A DNA stretch of 7,732 nucleotides, from contig JALVEG010000530.1 in assembly GCA_027031145.1 (NCBI GenBank), positions 1 to 7,732 on the forward strand. Direction: 5' to 3'. The position numbers and the translations under genes were made by a program. This DNA comes from Saprospiraceae bacterium (GTDB lineage: Bacteria; Bacteroidota; Bacteroidia; Chitinophagales; Saprospiraceae). The notes under the pieces are model-generated. The model searched no databases and was not told where the DNA came from. It worked only from the letters and a program-made list of their open reading frames with translations. Of the stretch, positions 6,542-7,732 are shown one piece after another (within the stretch, counting starts at the first letter, position 1; every line of letters starts with the position of its first letter).

Positions 6542-6610
6542 GGACTGAATAATCGATTGAATGTAAAGAGAGACGGTAATGTTTATTACAGAAGAAATTC
6601 AATTTGAACT

Positions 6611-7414
6611 ATGCTGAAAATATCCAGTGTTCACAATAAAAAAATCCTTAAGATCAGAAAACTGTATAAAAGCAGGGAGAGAAAAGCAGCAGATGTTTTT
6701 CTGGTAGAAGGAGTTAAGGAAGTATCCCGGGGTATAACTTCAGGGTTTGAATTGGATTCTATTTATTTTTGTCCGGATATATATGATGGCAATATTCGGA
6801 AATTGTTATCAAATGAAAATGATGATGTCCTGATATATGAATTGGATAAAGCAGTTTATGAAAAAGTGGCTTACCGGGATAATACGGAAGGGCTAATTGC
6901 ATTATTCAGAAAAAAATTGTTCTCTTTGGATAATTTTTCAACCGAAAGGAATAATCAACTTTTTGTCGTATTGGAATCAGTGGAAAAGCCAGGGAATCTC
7001 GGAGCTGTTCTCAGGACGGCGGATGCTGTTGGTGTGACAGCAATTATATTGGTTGAAAGCAAGGTTGATCAATATCATCCAAATGTAATCAGGGCAAGTA
7101 TTGGAGCTGTTTTTACTATTCCTGTAATAGTAGTATCAAATACCGAAGCATTGAAGTGGTTGAATAATAATAATATCAAAATATATTCCGCTGTCCTGCC
7201 GGCTTACAAAAGTATTTATGATTTGGATCTGACTGATAATATTGCATTGGTATTTGGAACAGAATCGGAAGGACTTTCCGATTTCTGGCTGAAAAACTCC
7301 CAGGAAAACTATACCATTCCCATGAAAGGAATTGTAGATTCGCTTAATGTTTCGGTTTCGGTAGCTGTTTCTGTTTATGAAGCGAAAAGACAAAGAATGA
7401 TAAGTGATAGTTAA
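6611..7414 (+). CDS. TrmH/SpoU-family RNA 2'-O-methyltransferase
   Basis: A 267-residue protein with an N-terminal substrate-binding domain (about 1-100; VFLVEGVKEVSRG at 29-41, YRDNTEGLIALF at 88-99) and a C-terminal SPOUT catalytic domain with a deep trefoil knot. Motif 1 is VEKPGNLGAVLRTADAVG (124-141), with Asn129 and the catalytic-type Arg135. Motif 2 is ALVFGTESEGL (212-222). Motif 3 is IPMKGIVDSLNVSVSVAVSV (236-255). Family members use S-adenosylmethionine to methylate a ribose 2'-OH in rRNA or tRNA. The two-domain form resembles RlmB/TsnR-type rRNA enzymes, but the target cannot be told from the sequence. The ATG at 6611 gives the expected short helix before VHNKKILKIRKLYKSRERK. There is no Shine-Dalgarno. 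It follows the DUF697-like gene by 69 bp and is the last gene of the rightward run. Confidence 0.93.
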   Translation: MLKISSVHNKKILKIRKLYKSRERKAADVFLVEGVKEVSRGITSGFELDSIYFCPDIYDGNIRKLLSNENDDVLIYELDKAVYEKVAYRDNTEGLIALFRKKLFSLDNFSTERNNQLFVVLESVEKPGNLGAVLRTADAVGVTAIILVESKVDQYHPNVIRASIGAVFTIPVIVVSNTEALKWLNNNNIKIYSAVLPAYKSIYDLDLTDNIALVFGTESEGLSDFWLKNSQENYTIPMKGIVDSLNVSVSVAVSVYEAKRQRMISDS

Positions 7415-7458
7415 TTTGATAGTTCGGACTACTTGTGTAATTACTCAGATATTATTAA

Positions 7459-7474
7459 TTGGGCTAAAGCCCAA
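7459..7474. repeat. Perfect palindromic hairpin with GCTAAAGC core (REP-like)
   Basis: TTGGGCTAAAGCCCAA forms a six-base GC-containing stem (TTGGGC/GCCCAA) around TAAA, 44 bp after the methyltransferase stop. It stands out in this AT-rich DNA. It is not followed by a T-run on either strand, so a repetitive extragenic palindrome fits better than a classical terminator. From memory, similar GGGCTAAAGCCC palindromes recur between genes in Bacteroidota genomes; this window contains only this pair. Confidence 0.7.
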
Positions 7475-7496
7475 AAATAGAGCAAAATCCTATAAA

Positions 7497-7516
7497 CCGC
7501 CAGCTAAAGCAGACTG
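7497..7516. repeat. Second GCTAAAGC palindrome, imperfect (REP-like)
   Basis: CCGCCAGCT (7497-7505) and AGCAGACTG (7508-7516) pair at six of nine positions around AA. The GCTAAAGC core (7503-7510) repeats that of the first palindrome exactly 40 bp later. The form I recall from related genomes ends in ...GACGG or ...GGCGG. Here the right arm changes at GACTGTGTG, as if truncated or degraded. Confidence 0.6.
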
Positions 7517-7533
7517 TGTGAAAATAAAATATT

Positions 7534-7549
7534 AAAATAATATTATTTT
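7534..7549. other. AT-only perfect palindrome followed by T-runs
   Basis: AAAATAATATTATTTT at 7534-7549 is a perfect 16-base palindrome. T-runs extend from it to 7553, with another at 7555-7564. As RNA it would form only a weak all-AU hairpin. It could serve as a poor rightward terminator for the methyltransferase transcript or block transcription entering the suspected IS. It could also arise by chance in AT-rich DNA. Confidence 0.35.
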
Positions 7550-7647
7550 TTTTCATTTTTTTTTAAATTAATCGATGAAATCATTAACCCACAAATCATA
7601 TATTCGTCACACATCGAAATGAACAAAAAAACAGAAATATTCCCCTT

Positions 7648-7732
7648 TTACCAAGAATAATTTTCAACTTTTTGCAATAATACAGCCATATTTTCAATTT
7701 TTTCCATCCTTTTTATATTATATACCAGCGCA
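7648..7732 (-). CDS. C-terminal end of a transposase-like protein (partial)
   Basis: Reading leftward from the right edge gives 27 codons ending at the TAA at 7650-7648: ALVYNIKRMEKIENM then AVLLQKVENYSW. The segment (A)-x-x-YNIKR-M-x-x-I followed by a short charged tail is the typical C-terminal helix of DDE transposases such as the IS1182-like group (A-Y-N-L/I-K-R-x-x-x-I). The other two leftward frames show early stops and nothing protein-like. Only the last helix is visible, so the family cannot be fixed and an unrelated protein end is possible. It points left, toward the suspected IS end at about 7513, leaving about 135 bp of non-coding sequence between. Confidence 0.5.
   Translation of the reverse strand, partial: ALVYNIKRMEKIENMAVLLQKVENYSW

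Larger units (their letters stand above)
7513..7732 (-). mobile_element. Possible insertion-sequence end (partial; runs off the window)
   Basis: The suggested element starts with ACTGTGTGAAAATAAAAT at about 7513, abutting the second palindrome, and contains the 3' end of a leftward transposase-like gene. TGTGTGAAAA-type ends are common in DDE-transposase insertion sequences. The other end, its inverted repeat and any target duplication are outside the window. The boundary is therefore an inference and may be off by several bases. Confidence 0.35.

Noticed and set aside
6576..6589. GTAAT-GTTT-ATTAC hairpin before the methyltransferase gene
   Set aside because: A five-pair AT-rich stem without a T-run is too weak to call a terminator or regulatory element.
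7136..7393. Leftward open frame opposite the methyltransferase catalytic domain
   Set aside because: It lies across the conserved SPOUT motifs 2 and 3 on the other strand, so it is a shadow.
7515..7613. TGTGTGA (7515-7521) and TCACACA (7607-7613) as possible terminal repeats of a ~100 bp mini-element
   Set aside because: Only seven bases match and flanks do not continue the match; the transposase-like ORF lies outside the pair.

Overview
The window looks like ordinary chromosome from an AT-rich member of the Bacteroidota. Four things point there. The Der and RmlC proteins have a Bacteroidota-like style. The thioredoxin-like protein has a signal peptide ending in ...NNYAQ. Clear Shine-Dalgarno sequences are missing in front of almost every gene. 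A pair of palindromes with a GCTAAAGC core, of a kind I recall from intergenic regions of this phylum, sits near the right end. I cannot name a genus.

Layout, left to right. (1) Positions 1-2030 hold a leftward, tightly packed run: a secreted thioredoxin-like protein, then der (ribosome-assembly GTPase), then the first 78 codons of rfbC/rmlC (dTDP-4-dehydrorhamnose 3,5-epimerase), which is cut by the window edge. (2) A divergent intergenic region (2031-2200) leads rightward to tatC (twin-arginine translocation receptor). tatC overlaps by 8 bp a small membrane protein that probably ends in a bacterial PH-like domain. (3) That gene ends tail-to-tail with a leftward membrane acyltransferase of the PlsC/GPAT type; their stop codons share the palindrome TCATGA. 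(4) A second divergent intergenic region (4731-4886) contains a long imperfect inverted repeat. (5) Rightward then come miaA (tRNA A37 dimethylallyltransferase, TTG start), a DUF697-like membrane protein with a coiled coil and a SHOCT-like tail, and a TrmH/SpoU-family RNA 2'-O-methyltransferase. (6) The last ~320 bp hold the two GCTAAAGC palindromes, an AT-only palindrome with T-runs, and the final 27 codons of a leftward gene that reads like the C-terminus of a DDE transposase. The second palindrome seems to break off at a GACTGTGTGAAAA sequence resembling an insertion-sequence end.

Functionally the window is housekeeping: translation and ribosome maturation (Der, MiaA, TrmH-like), envelope and export (TatC, secreted thioredoxin fold, acyltransferase, RmlC) and two membrane proteins of unknown role. 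I see no defence island, CRISPR array, biosynthetic cluster, tRNA or rRNA. The parts most worth a second look are the suspected IS/REP junction at the right end, the inverted repeat upstream of miaA, the altered acyltransferase motif and the DUF697-coil-SHOCT protein.
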